From Campylobacteraceae bacterium (GTDB lineage Bacteria > Campylobacterota > Campylobacteria > Campylobacterales > Sulfurovaceae): a stretch of DNA of 19,378 bases. Both the position numbers and the translations under genes were made by a program. A model generated the notes under the pieces. It did not search any database and was not told the DNA's origin. It was given only the letters and a program-made list of their open reading frames with translations. Where the stretch lies: contig JALWLW010000034.1 in NCBI GenBank assembly GCA_027081065.1, positions 2,133 to 21,510 on the forward strand, in the 5' to 3' direction. Numbering within the stretch: the stretch's first letter is position 1; each line of letters begins with the position of its first letter. Below, one piece after another: positions 1 to 6,766 of the stretch.

Positions 1-19
1 AAAAGTAGATGAAATTGTC

Positions 20-36
20 AAGACTACGTATGTCTT
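20..36 (-). terminator. possible weak terminator hairpin
   Basis: A short inverted repeat (AAGAC, seven-base loop, GTCTT) lies just downstream of the minus-strand DUF721 gene. The stem is only 5 bp and on the minus strand no T-run follows, so termination here is only a guess. Confidence 0.25.
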
Positions 37-39
37 AAA

Positions 40-492
40 TTAGATTTTTTGCAGAGAATCAATAGATTGTTTAATTTGTTTAAAGGCTTCAAGTAAATCT
101 TCATCTTTACTTTCAATACTAAAGTCACCATTTGCCATCTCTTGGTAATGTGGAATAGAGTTGTATGTTGGTTCTTTTTGGGAGAACTTATGGTTTTTAC
201 TGCAAAAGAGAATGATTTTTGAAGCAGATATATTTTGACACTTTTCATCTGTTTTAGATAGCATACTTAATAGGCTTTTTAATAAATCTTTATTATAATT
301 GAGCTCCATTTTAAACCCTGGATGAGAGAGTGCTACAAATAGAGTGTTGTCTCTAACATAGACAAAAGCAATGGCTTTTTTGAACTTCGGGGGTAAAAGA
401 GAGAGAAATTTATCATAGCAATAGTGATGTTTAAGTAATTTAAATTGAGGAAGATTTTGAAGATGAGAAAGAATTATATTGGCTTGTTTCAT
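40..492 (-). CDS. DciA-like (DUF721) protein
   Basis: This 150-residue soluble protein resembles the DUF721/DciA family, whose members in other bacteria help load the replicative helicase DnaB. The supporting part is roughly residues 10-75: a helix with a short LPP segment, then a basic AIAFVYVRDNTLFVALSHPG strand region and a helix ending LLKSLLSML, which matches the KH-like core of the family. The C-terminal 70 residues are not diagnostic. The assignment rests on remembered pattern, not an alignment, and a function in helicase loading is inferred. The ATG at 490-492 has no Shine-Dalgarno. Instead, a TGCTATAAT box ends six bases upstream, so the mRNA may be leaderless. The first 30 bp overlap antisense with the start of the small lipoprotein gene at 463-594. 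No helicase gene lies beside it. Confidence 0.6.
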   Translation of the reverse strand: MKQANIILSHLQNLPQFKLLKHHYCYDKFLSLLPPKFKKAIAFVYVRDNTLFVALSHPGFKMELNYNKDLLKSLLSMLSKTDEKCQNISASKIILFCSKNHKFSQKEPTYNSIPHYQEMANGDFSIESKDEDLLEAFKQIKQSIDSLQKI

Positions 493-594
493 AAGGTAAT
501 TATAGCATCTATTTGCTGTTTGTTATTGAGTGGGTGTGGATATAAGGCTACCCCTTATTGGGAGGAGCAACCTACTTTAAAGACTAAAAATTAG
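463..594 (+). CDS. small lipoprotein, LptM/YifL-like
   Basis: This is a 43-residue open frame with all the marks of a bacterial lipoprotein. It has a basic n-region (MRKNYIGLFHK), a hydrophobic stretch and a lipobox LSGC with the cysteine at residue 25. The mature peptide is only 19 residues and begins CGYKATPYW. That start resembles the CGxKGPLY motif of the LptM/YifL family (LPAM_2), which in E. coli assists maturation of the LptD translocon. The family call is inferred from this motif alone. A GAGG at 447-450 lies about 12 bases before the ATG and could serve as ribosome site. The gene overlaps both minus-strand neighbours: 30 bp at its 5' end with the DUF721 gene and 4 bp at its stop with bactofilin. 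In LptM families the mature peptide is also very short, so the size is not a sign of truncation. Confidence 0.6.
   Translation: MRKNYIGLFHKVIIASICCLLLSGCGYKATPYWEEQPTLKTKN
499..504 (-). promoter_or_regulatory. extended -10 box of the DUF721 gene
   Basis: On the minus strand the sequence reads TGCTATAAT followed by six bases and the ATG of the DUF721 gene. This is an extended -10 element. The expected start of transcription falls on the A of the ATG, which would make the transcript leaderless. The box lies inside the coding region of the lipoprotein gene on the other strand. Confidence 0.5.
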
Positions 595-1253
595 TTTTCT
601 TCAATTGTAGCTTCAATTACTTCAGGTTTTTTTTGTTCAACAGTTGTGGTTGGTGGTGTATACATTGCCATAGACCCAATTACCCGTCCACCTTCATCTG
701 TTTTAATGTTTTTTACTGAAATTTCACCATTTACTAGACCGTTTGAGCCTACTTCAAGTAGTTCTGATGCTGTCACTCTACCTTCAATAGTACCATTAAC
801 TGTAACACGTTTAGAAGTAAGTGCATTGGTTTGAACTTTTCCTGTAGGTGTTACATTAATTGATGTTTCAGCAATAACCTCTCCTAAAATTTCACCACTT
901 AAGATGATGATGTTAGAATGAATCTTATTGCTTACATAACCTGTTTGTGAAATATTTAAATCATTACAAGTAATATTCCCATCTACTCGACCAGCATTAG
1001 AAACTTTTTGAGCTCGAATAGAACCTTTAACCGAACCATTTTTCCCAATGGTTACATTGTTTACTTCAATATTTCCAATAAGTGTGCCTTCTATCTTAAC
1101 ACTATCTGTTCCTGAAATATTTCCTTCAATAGTGATATTTTTTGAAATTTCAGTTGCAACAGATGATGTTTTTGCTGATGTCTTTTTTGTTTCTGGTTTA
1201 ACTGATATATTAGGGGTATTTTCTACCTCTTTCCCTTTTGAAAAAAATGCCAT
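591..1253 (-). CDS. bactofilin (DUF583 / CcmA family)
   Basis: Bactofilins polymerise into filaments that scaffold cell-envelope enzymes; in Helicobacter the homologue CcmA sets helical shape. The protein has a disordered, Lys/Ser/Thr-rich N-terminus (about residues 5-40) and a core of repeated six-residue turns (INGTV-type rungs such as GTLIGNIEVNNVTIGKNGSV and GRVDGNI) spanning about residues 40-190. That core is typical of the right-handed beta-helix fold. A Pro/Thr/Glu-rich tail follows. I chose the ATG at 1251-1253 (MAFFSKGKE) because a GGAG lies seven bases upstream and family members begin this way. Earlier in-frame ATGs exist up to 1283. No M23 peptidase neighbour, which often accompanies bactofilins, is present. 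Its stop overlaps that of the convergent lipoprotein gene. Confidence 0.9.
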   Translation of the reverse strand: MAFFSKGKEVENTPNISVKPETKKTSAKTSSVATEISKNITIEGNISGTDSVKIEGTLIGNIEVNNVTIGKNGSVKGSIRAQKVSNAGRVDGNITCNDLNISQTGYVSNKIHSNIIILSGEILGEVIAETSINVTPTGKVQTNALTSKRVTVNGTIEGRVTASELLEVGSNGLVNGEISVKNIKTDEGGRVIGSMAMYTPPTTTVEQKKPEVIEATIEEN

Positions 1254-1375
1254 TTCCATTCTCCATACTATTTTATGGTACATGGTAGCTAAATGATGCT
1301 TATATATTTAATGGATTTTATTATTAATTTTAAACAATAATCTTTTTTTTATATTATCGTAACGATTGAATAGTG

Positions 1376-1381
1376 TATAAT
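1376..1381 (+). promoter_or_regulatory. candidate -10 box upstream of nadB
   Basis: TATAAT is preceded by a T-rich run at 1341-1356, the arrangement seen in Campylobacterota promoters that lack a -35. It lies 42 bases before the nadB ATG. A second TATAAT at 1412-1417 competes as the functional box. Confidence 0.4.
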
Positions 1382-1411
1382 TAGTCTCTCTTAGTTTTAA
1401 TTAAAATTAAA

Positions 1412-1417
1412 TATAAT
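1412..1417 (+). promoter_or_regulatory. alternative -10 box placing the start of transcription at the nadB ATG
   Basis: TATAAT ends six bases before the ATG at 1424. If used, transcription would begin at the start codon itself and the mRNA would be leaderless. No strong Shine-Dalgarno is seen before nadB, only GAG. Confidence 0.35.
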
Positions 1418-1423
1418 TGAGTC

Positions 1424-2869
1424 ATGAAAAAATATGATGTATTAATAATTGGTGCTGGTATAGCTGGACTTTATGCTGCAATGAATATCCCTGCTGAAAA
1501 AAAAGTGTTGGTTGTTTGTAAAGATATCCCTTGGGAGTGTAATACCTTTTATGCACAAGGGGGAATGGTTACTGCTTTAAATGAAGCAGATATTCCATTA
1601 CATGTAAAAGATACAATGGCTGCTGGATCTTATCTTAATGATGAAGAAGCAGTAGAGATATTATCTCGAATGTCGTTAGAAACGACAGCTGATATTTTAG
1701 AGCGTGGTATGGCGTTTGATGTTGATGAACAAGGGGAATTACTCTACACTAAAGAAGCAGCACATTCTACTGAGCGTATTGTTCATGCAGGGGGTGATGC
1801 AACAGGACGTTATATGCACTATTTTATGATGGTTGAAAATAGACATAAATTACAAAGAAATACGCTTGTTTATGACTTACTCATTCAAAATGGACGATGT
1901 TTTGGGGTAAAAGCATTGGTGAACCATGAACATACAACCATTTATGCTGATGATGTTATTATTGCTTCTGGTGGGGTAGGGTCACTTTATGAATTTAATA
2001 CCAATTCAAGAACAGTTTCAGCTGATATCCATGGTATTTGTGTTGAAAAAGGGATTGAACTGGCTGATATGGAGATGATGCAGTTTCATCCTACTGTCTT
2101 TGTCAAAACGCCTTATGCTAGGAAGCTTTTATTAACCGAAGCACTTAGAGGTGAGGGTGCACATATTGTTACTGAAGATGGACGACGTTTTTTATTTGAC
2201 TATGATGAACGAGGAGAATTGGCATCACGAGATATTGTAAGTCGTGCTATTTTTGATTACAAACGTAAAACAGGTGAAGAGGTTTATTTAGATTTTTCAA
2301 TGTTTGAAGAGGCGTGGTTTGTAAAACGGTTTCCTAACATTACAAGAACCTTTGAAGCCATTGGTTATAGATTTCCTAAAGATAAAGTTCCTATCTCTCC
2401 AGCATTTCATTATGCTGTAGGAGGTATTAAGTGTGATACTAATGGTTGTGTAGAAGGTATAGAGGGACTTTATGTTATAGGTGAAGCATCATCGACAGGA
2501 GTACATGGAGCAAATCGTTTGGCTTCTAACTCTTTGCTTGAAGGGGTTGTTTTTGCTAAACGTGTGGTTGATTATGTTTTAACTACAGAGCATGAAACTT
2601 TAGAAATACCAAATTTTGATAAAGAATATAAAAACATTATTCATCATGAAAAGGATAAAGTTTATAAAAAACGGTTACGAAAAATCATGTGGGAAGAGAT
2701 GGGGGTTATTCGTACTAAAAAAGGGTTGTTAAAAGCTAAAAATGAGATTTTTGATATGAAAAATAGAGACATCGGACGACTTTTAGAATTAAGACTCAAT
2801 ACAGCCTCAGCAATTGTAGAAGCTGCCTTAAAGCGAAAAGAGAGTTTAGGTGCTCATTATATTGAATAG
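1424..2869 (+). CDS. nadB: L-aspartate oxidase
   Basis: NadB oxidises L-aspartate to iminoaspartate with FAD, the first step of de novo NAD synthesis; NadA then condenses the product to quinolinate. The dinucleotide-binding motif GAGIAG is at residues 10-15, with AQGG at 44-47 and GGDATGR at 123-129. Family active-site segments are present: QFHPT (His222), LTEALRGEGA (237-246), ELASRDIVSRAI (265-276), HYAVGG (His329) and the conserved STGVHGANRLASNSLLEG block (Arg365). The latter distinguishes NadB-type proteins together with the short C-terminal helical domain. At 481 residues it is shorter than the roughly 540 of E. coli NadB, mainly at the C-terminus, and no motif is missing. A succinate dehydrogenase or fumarate reductase flavoprotein is less likely, because those are longer and cluster with an iron-sulfur subunit. 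nadA and nadC are not in the window. Confidence 0.93.
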   Translation: MKKYDVLIIGAGIAGLYAAMNIPAEKKVLVVCKDIPWECNTFYAQGGMVTALNEADIPLHVKDTMAAGSYLNDEEAVEILSRMSLETTADILERGMAFDVDEQGELLYTKEAAHSTERIVHAGGDATGRYMHYFMMVENRHKLQRNTLVYDLLIQNGRCFGVKALVNHEHTTIYADDVIIASGGVGSLYEFNTNSRTVSADIHGICVEKGIELADMEMMQFHPTVFVKTPYARKLLLTEALRGEGAHIVTEDGRRFLFDYDERGELASRDIVSRAIFDYKRKTGEEVYLDFSMFEEAWFVKRFPNITRTFEAIGYRFPKDKVPISPAFHYAVGGIKCDTNGCVEGIEGLYVIGEASSTGVHGANRLASNSLLEGVVFAKRVVDYVLTTEHETLEIPNFDKEYKNIIHHEKDKVYKKRLRKIMWEEMGVIRTKKGLLKAKNEIFDMKNRDIGRLLELRLNTASAIVEAALKRKESLGAHYIE

Positions 2870-2901
2870 TTATTAGCAACTTAAAAAATAATTTTATCTG
2901 C

Positions 2902-2907
2902 TATAAT
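2902..2907 (+). promoter_or_regulatory. orphan extended -10 box (TGCTATAAT)
   Basis: A good extended -10 element stands 39 bases before the helicase relic at 2946. It probably drove the lost helicase gene. Any transcript made now would run into the small hairpin at 2921-2936 and then antisense to the 3' end of aroK. Confidence 0.4.
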
Positions 2908-2920
2908 TCGTTTAATTTAA

Positions 2921-2936
2921 AAGACCTTAGGGTCTT
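2921..2936 (+). terminator. possible terminator hairpin after nadB
   Basis: AAGACC, loop TTAG and GGTCTT form a perfect 6-bp stem followed by ATTTATT. It lies 51 bases past the nadB stop. The T-run is interrupted, so efficiency is uncertain. Confidence 0.4.
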
Positions 2937-2945
2937 ATTTATTAA

Positions 2946-3050
2946 CTATTAGTATTAGAGGGAAAAGACGTTCTTGCAGCAGCTTAAACAGGAATAGGAA
3001 AGACAGCATATAGAGTTATTTTGTGGGTTGATTGTGTAGACTATTTTTAG
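2946..3050 (+). pseudogene. fragment of a DEAD-box RNA helicase (RhlE-like)
   Basis: Read in one frame from 2946, the DNA gives LLVLEGKDVLAAA, a TAA stop, then TGIGKTA. This is motif I (Walker A) of DEAD-box helicases, which usually reads GKDVLAAAQTGTGKTA. Two C-to-T changes explain the differences: CAA to TAA (Gln to stop at 2985-2987) and ACA to ATA (Thr to Ile at 2994-2996). The same frame runs on to a VDCVDYF string ending in TAG at 3048-3050. This might be a worn VDEAD motif II brought near by deletion, but that part could be chance. The Q-motif region before and everything after are gone. An orphan promoter remains upstream at 2902-2907. Confidence 0.7.
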
Positions 3051-3051
3051 A

Positions 3052-3558
3052 TTATAAAACCCTTTGATCTAAAATAAAATCATTAATAAGATGTATGAAG
3101 ACGGGTATTTTTTGATTGGCATCTACTTGAAAGGTTGCTAGTTTTTTGTAGGTATCTATGCGTTCATTAAATAAAGCTCTGGCTCTATTCTCATCTTGAA
3201 GTAAAGGACGTTTTTGGCGTTCTCTTTCGGATAAACGCTCTAATATAACATCAAAATCAGCATCAATGTAAACAATAAGTGATTTCTCTGGTATGGTACT
3301 GTAGATAGGTAATCCTCCACCTGTCGCAATGATTTGTCCCTTTTTTTCAGTAAGTTTATTAATACATTGTTGTTCTAAATTTCGAAAATAGGCTTCACCC
3401 TTATTTTTAAAAATCTTAGTAACACTGGCATTCTCTTCTGTTTCAATAACAGTATCTACATCGACAAACTTTTTAAATAATTTTTTTGCAAGTATTTTAC
3501 CAACACTTGTTTTTCCTGAACCCATAAATCCTATGAGGATAATATTATCATAGACCAA
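3052..3558 (-). CDS. aroK: shikimate kinase
   Basis: AroK phosphorylates shikimate at the 3-hydroxyl with ATP, the fifth step of the chorismate pathway, in the cytoplasm. The 168-residue length is typical. The P-loop GFMGSGKT is at residues 10-17. The shikimate-binding acidic motif VDVDTVIE holds Asp33 and Asp35, FRNLE supplies Arg59, GGG is at 80-82, and the lid arginine is in RPLL at 117-120. The start is TTG (3556-3558), shown as Met, with AAGGG seven bases upstream; no in-frame ATG occurs before residue 12, inside the P-loop. Both flanks hold gene relics (a helicase fragment downstream, a nuclease fragment upstream), so aroK stands alone on this strand. Confidence 0.95.
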   Translation of the reverse strand: MVYDNIILIGFMGSGKTSVGKILAKKLFKKFVDVDTVIETEENASVTKIFKNKGEAYFRNLEQQCINKLTEKKGQIIATGGGLPIYSTIPEKSLIVYIDADFDVILERLSERERQKRPLLQDENRARALFNERIDTYKKLATFQVDANQKIPVFIHLINDFILDQRVL

Positions 3559-3617
3559 GTTGACCCTTTTTTTAATTTTTCTTAGTGTACATTATTTTTC
3601 ATTAGTATCAGCTCTAT

Positions 3618-3909
3618 TTATTTTAGTGATAATGCACAAACGACTTGTGCATGGTCACTTTGAAGTAACAATTCATTACCATGTGCATGTAGATGCTCAT
3701 CTAACACAACATAGTTACTTACTTGAAAATGATTTGAAATAAAGATATAGTCCAGTACATTTCCTTTGCCTAAAAAGTAAGAAGTCGCTTTTCGTTGTGA
3801 TTCTTTTGCTTCAGGGTGAGGGTTAGGTACGATGGGTTTATGTTTATAATAGGCAAAAGGGTGGTTCTACAAGCTGAAAGAGGTTAAATGTGCCTAGTGT
3901 GATGGTCAT
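3618..3909 (-). pseudogene. endonuclease/exonuclease/phosphatase family remnant
   Basis: The minus strand keeps only the two ends of a DNase I-like (EEP) protein. From 3909 it reads MTITLGTFNLFQLVEPPF, the usual N-terminal strand of the family. A one-base frameshift near 3853 and a large internal deletion near 3830-3845 follow. The C-terminal segment then continues to a TAA at 3618: PNPHPEAKESQRKATSYFLG, then GKGNVLDYIFISNHF and later SDHAQVV. The LDYIF strand and the SDH motif, which carries the catalytic histidine in this fold, are both visible. The 292-bp length is one base more than a multiple of three, consistent with a single frameshift. Normal members have around 300 or more residues, so about two thirds is lost. 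No function is expected. Confidence 0.75.
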
Positions 3910-3937
3910 AGTAGAAGTATATTAAGCCAGAGAAGTT

Positions 3938-5887
3938 CTAGCTTAGCTCCTCTTCCATCTCTAAAACTTCTAAATAACGCTCACTCAACTCTTCATACTC
4001 TTCTTCCACTTTTTTAAGCTCATCTGTAACGTTAATAAGCCCTTTAGCTTCATAGCATTCAGGATTATAAAGACAAGCATTTATTTCATCTATTTTAGCT
4101 TCTAGTGCTTCGATGAGGTCAGGCAGACGTTCTAAGTCTCTTTGGTCTTTGTAGCTTAGTTTAGTTTTTTTCTTTTCCCCTTTCTTTTGTGCTAGAGGTA
4201 CTTCTTTAGTATTTTTAACCTCTTTTTCTATCTCATAAAGCTCATTAATATTTTTTTCAATTAGTAGGTACTCACTGTACTCTTGAAAAGACTCTTCAAC
4301 TACTCCATTACCTTTAAATATGAGTAGTTTATTGGCAATTTTGTCAATGAAGTAACGGTCATGACTCACAAAGATGAGAGCCCCAGGAAAGTTAAGAAGC
4401 TTCTCTTCTAAAATATTAATGGTTTGAATATCTAAGTCATTGGTAGGTTCATCGAGAATAAGACAGTCTACTTTTCGAGTGAAAAGTAGTGCCAAAGCCA
4501 CACGGTTTTTCTCTCCACCACTTAGCATACCTAATTTTTTAAGCATATACTCTTCTGGAAAGAGAAAAGATTTCATGTAAGCAAATACATGCATGTTGTT
4601 ACCCATGACATCGACAATGTCTCCACCATCTGGACAGAAGGTATCTAAAATAGTTTTATTTTCGTCAAGCATCTCACGATGTTGGTCAAAGTATCCTATT
4701 TTAAACTCACCTTGTTCTATTTTTCCTTTGTTGGGTTGAATGCGTCCCAATAAGAGTTTAAGTAGCGTAGATTTTCCTGAACCATTATGTCCAACAATAG
4801 CAATTTTATCACGTTGTAAAATTCTAGTTGTAAAATCTTCTATAAGGTTTTTACCTGCAATAGAATAGTGTAAATTTTCAATGTCAAAAAGCATTTTCTT
4901 TTTAGACATTCCTTTCTCTTCACCACGGTTAAAACTTTTCTTCTCTCTTTCTAAATCAATTTGCATTTTACGAATGAGGGTAGGATCTTTTTTAGCTTTC
5001 TCTCTGAGCTCAAAAACCCTTGCTTTTCGTCCTTGATTTCGAGTAAGCCTTGCTCTTACACCACGGCTTAACCACTCCTCTTCACGTTTTAAAAATTTCA
5101 GTAAGGTGTCATGTGTTTTTGCCATGCTCTTCATACGTTCTTCTTTAAGCACTAAATATTTGTCATAACCCCCCTCATATGAGACAATATTCATATTTTC
5201 AACTTCTACAACACGTGTAGCAATAGAGTTAATAAAGTGACGGTCATGGGAAATAATGAGCAAAGTAAACTTCTCTTTTAAAAGAATCTCCTCTAAGAAC
5301 TCAACCATATAGACATCAAGGTGGTTGGTTGGTTCATCGAGTAGTAAAACATCAGGTTTTTTCAAAATAAGCGATGCCAAGGCAACACGGCGTTGTTCTC
5401 CCCCTGAGAGCGTATTGACATCTCGGTACTCATACTCTTTGAGTTTAAACTCTTGCAGTACGCGTTCTATTTTGTCATCTAAATTCCATGCATTATGGTG
5501 GTCTAAGTAGTTCGATATTTTGGAATGTTCATCTAAAAGTGTGCTATTTTCAAAATCTTCAGCAATAAGATTTGAAAGCTCTTCATAGCGTTGTTTAGCT
5601 GCACTTAAATCAGTAAGCTCATTCTCAATTGCATCACGTACATTAAGCCCCTCTTTAAATGTAGGCATTTGGTCAAGTGCTTCAATAATAATACGCTTGT
5701 CTAAAACACGTGTCCCTTCGTCTGCTATTACTTCACCTGAAATAATCTTTATAAGCGTAGATTTACCACAACCATTTTGCCCAACAATGGCAACACGTTC
5801 CCCTTCATTAAGTTGAAAGTCAACGCCTTTGAGCAATTGTTTTACGTCATAGTTTTTAGCAATGTTGAAGAGACCGACGAGTGCCAT
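3938..5887 (-). CDS. uup: ABC-F ATPase, Uup type
   Basis: A cytoplasmic protein with two ABC ATPase cassettes and no membrane segments. ABC-F proteins bind the ribosome E site and act in translation; Uup in E. coli also affects transposon excision and replication intermediates. Cassette 1 has Walker A GQNGCGKST (36-44), signature LSGGEQ (160-165) and Walker B LLLDEP (181-186). Cassette 2 has GHNGSGKST (366-374), LSGGEK (455-460) and LILDEP. Between them is a charged helical linker (about 245-330), the P-site tRNA interaction motif. A Lys/Glu-rich coiled-coil tail (about 570-649, containing LSYKDQRDLERLPDLIEALE) matches the DNA-binding C-terminal domain typical of Uup and separates it from EttA. 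The ATG at 5885-5887 has AGGA six bases upstream, and a TAAAAT at 5915-5920 may be the -10 box. Confidence 0.88.
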   Translation of the reverse strand: MALVGLFNIAKNYDVKQLLKGVDFQLNEGERVAIVGQNGCGKSTLIKIISGEVIADEGTRVLDKRIIIEALDQMPTFKEGLNVRDAIENELTDLSAAKQRYEELSNLIAEDFENSTLLDEHSKISNYLDHHNAWNLDDKIERVLQEFKLKEYEYRDVNTLSGGEQRRVALASLILKKPDVLLLDEPTNHLDVYMVEFLEEILLKEKFTLLIISHDRHFINSIATRVVEVENMNIVSYEGGYDKYLVLKEERMKSMAKTHDTLLKFLKREEEWLSRGVRARLTRNQGRKARVFELREKAKKDPTLIRKMQIDLEREKKSFNRGEEKGMSKKKMLFDIENLHYSIAGKNLIEDFTTRILQRDKIAIVGHNGSGKSTLLKLLLGRIQPNKGKIEQGEFKIGYFDQHREMLDENKTILDTFCPDGGDIVDVMGNNMHVFAYMKSFLFPEEYMLKKLGMLSGGEKNRVALALLFTRKVDCLILDEPTNDLDIQTINILEEKLLNFPGALIFVSHDRYFIDKIANKLLIFKGNGVVEESFQEYSEYLLIEKNINELYEIEKEVKNTKEVPLAQKKGEKKKTKLSYKDQRDLERLPDLIEALEAKIDEINACLYNPECYEAKGLINVTDELKKVEEEYEELSERYLEVLEMEEELS

Positions 5888-6055
5888 GGTATGTCCTTGA
5901 TTGAATTGAATCGTATTTTAGCGTAAAAATGTGAGGTTGAAATATTATTTTTAAGGAATTAAAGGTCAGTAGTTTAGAAAATTTTTGTTAGGTATGACTA
6001 TGTAGGTGTGACCGTGTTACACGTTAAACCCAAATATCGCATACATCAAAATAGA
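5888..6055. other. gene-free stretch with a small inverted repeat
   Basis: No open frame worth calling is seen. GTGTGAC (6006-6012) and GTTACAC (6016-6022) can form a 7-bp stem with one G-U pair and a three-base loop, but no T-run follows on either strand. Confidence 0.3.
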
Positions 6056-6502
6056 TTATGACGCTCCTAGTAAAAACCCTAGTCCTAAGGCTGTCAGTAT
6101 AGGGAACCATAAACTTTTTTTATTAGACGGAGTCTCATCACAGCTTTTTAAAAATGCATTTAACTCATCGTCAATATTTGGCTCAAAGCTTAATGATGCT
6201 TCGGTTGAACCTAAAATCGCAGCTGATAATTTATTCATAAACAATATATACTCTACAAGTATTTTTTCTACTACCTTCATGGAACGCATGTGCCTGTCAC
6301 TCTCATGAGCATTAGCTTTAAAATCATAATACATCTCGATAATGTCATCAAGTGAGTGATGATGTATGCTTATAAAAAAAGAGTCAATTGCCTCTAGCAT
6401 TTCTGACTCATTTTCAAACTCCATATTAAATACGTACGATTCTGTTTTTATGCTTTCTATTAAATCTTGAAAATGTGTAGTAAGCTCGTCTGTTCGTTCC
6501 AA
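6056..6502 (-). CDS. unknown protein with a C-terminal membrane anchor (3' part of an interrupted gene)
   Basis: I do not recognise this family. The frame is acidic and helical, with a histidine cluster (SIHHHSLDD near residue 50). It ends in a single hydrophobic segment WFPILTALGLGFLLGAS at about residues 132-148, the layout of a tail-anchored inner-membrane protein. The only start in the frame, TTG at 6500-6502, has no Shine-Dalgarno. Directly upstream, in the same frame, are CTC, ACA and a TAG (6509-6511). Before this stop the frame continues as the 34-residue peptide at 6509-6613, whose ATG overlaps the stop of the small gene before it. The simplest reading is one gene of about 185 residues cut by a CAG-to-TAG type change. 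Whether this part is still translated cannot be told. Confidence 0.5.
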   Translation of the reverse strand: MERTDELTTHFQDLIESIKTESYVFNMEFENESEMLEAIDSFFISIHHHSLDDIIEMYYDFKANAHESDRHMRSMKVVEKILVEYILFMNKLSAAILGSTEASLSFEPNIDDELNAFLKSCDETPSNKKSLWFPILTALGLGFLLGAS

Positions 6503-6508
6503 GAGTGT

Positions 6509-6613
6509 CTAGTTGTTTCTTCTATGCTTCACTCTTTTGTCTAGTGCCTCTTGAACACGCTGTTGACTCTCTTTGACTATGTTGAGTATTGCTACTAGGT
6601 GAGAGCTATCCAT
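6509..6613 (-). pseudogene. 5' part of the interrupted tail-anchored gene
   Basis: This is a 34-residue frame from an ATG that overlaps the preceding stop (ATGGATAG, a translational-coupling arrangement). It ends at TAG 6509-6511. The peptide (MDSSHLVAILNIVKESQQRV, then a basic end) is amphipathic and would form a helix. Reading through the TAG leads in the same frame into the 6056-6502 frame after two codons, so the two pieces were probably one gene. Confidence 0.5.
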
Positions 6614-6737
6614 CTGCTCTCTTCACCAATACAATCTCATCATCACTCAAGCCATAAAGCTCATAAACCATCATATCTATTTCTTCGTCTATATGTGAGA
6701 GGTGTTGTTTAAGTACAGAGTTTTGAAAAAGTTGCAT
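6606..6737 (-). pseudogene. 43-residue fusion remnant of a type IIG restriction-modification protein
   Basis: The frame has its own promoter (TATAAT 6767-6772) and a good ribosome site (AGGGA six bases before ATG). It encodes only 43 residues. The first part, MQLFQNSVLKQHLSHID, resembles the N-terminus of large type IIG restriction/methyltransferase proteins (LFQKSVLxKYL...D). The second part, IDMMVYELYGLSDDEI, resembles their C-terminus (IDxLVYELYGLTEEEI). The straightforward explanation is an in-frame internal deletion of a gene of about a thousand codons, which joined its two ends. Both comparisons are from memory. The alternative is a genuine small protein. Its stop overlaps the ATG of the next frame. 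Confidence 0.5.
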
Positions 6738-6766
6738 GAGTTTCCCTAAATCTTTGATATGCGAAG

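Noticed and set aside
24..248. 74-residue minus-strand frame
   Set aside because: It overlaps the DUF721 gene in another frame and has no family likeness or ribosome site.
646..1296. Open frames on the plus strand (646-834 and 1048-1296)
   Set aside because: They are antisense to the bactofilin, whose repeats give open complementary frames. They have no ribosome site and no family likeness.
1424..2869. Flavoprotein subunit of fumarate reductase or succinate dehydrogenase
   Set aside because: Too short, with no iron-sulfur or membrane subunit beside it, and the motifs fit NadB better.
3560..3742. 60-residue plus-strand frame
   Set aside because: It is the complement of the nuclease remnant, whose minus-strand translation shows clear motifs.
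6006..6022. Inverted repeat upstream of uup as a terminator
   Set aside because: The stem is short with a three-base loop, and no T-run follows on either strand.
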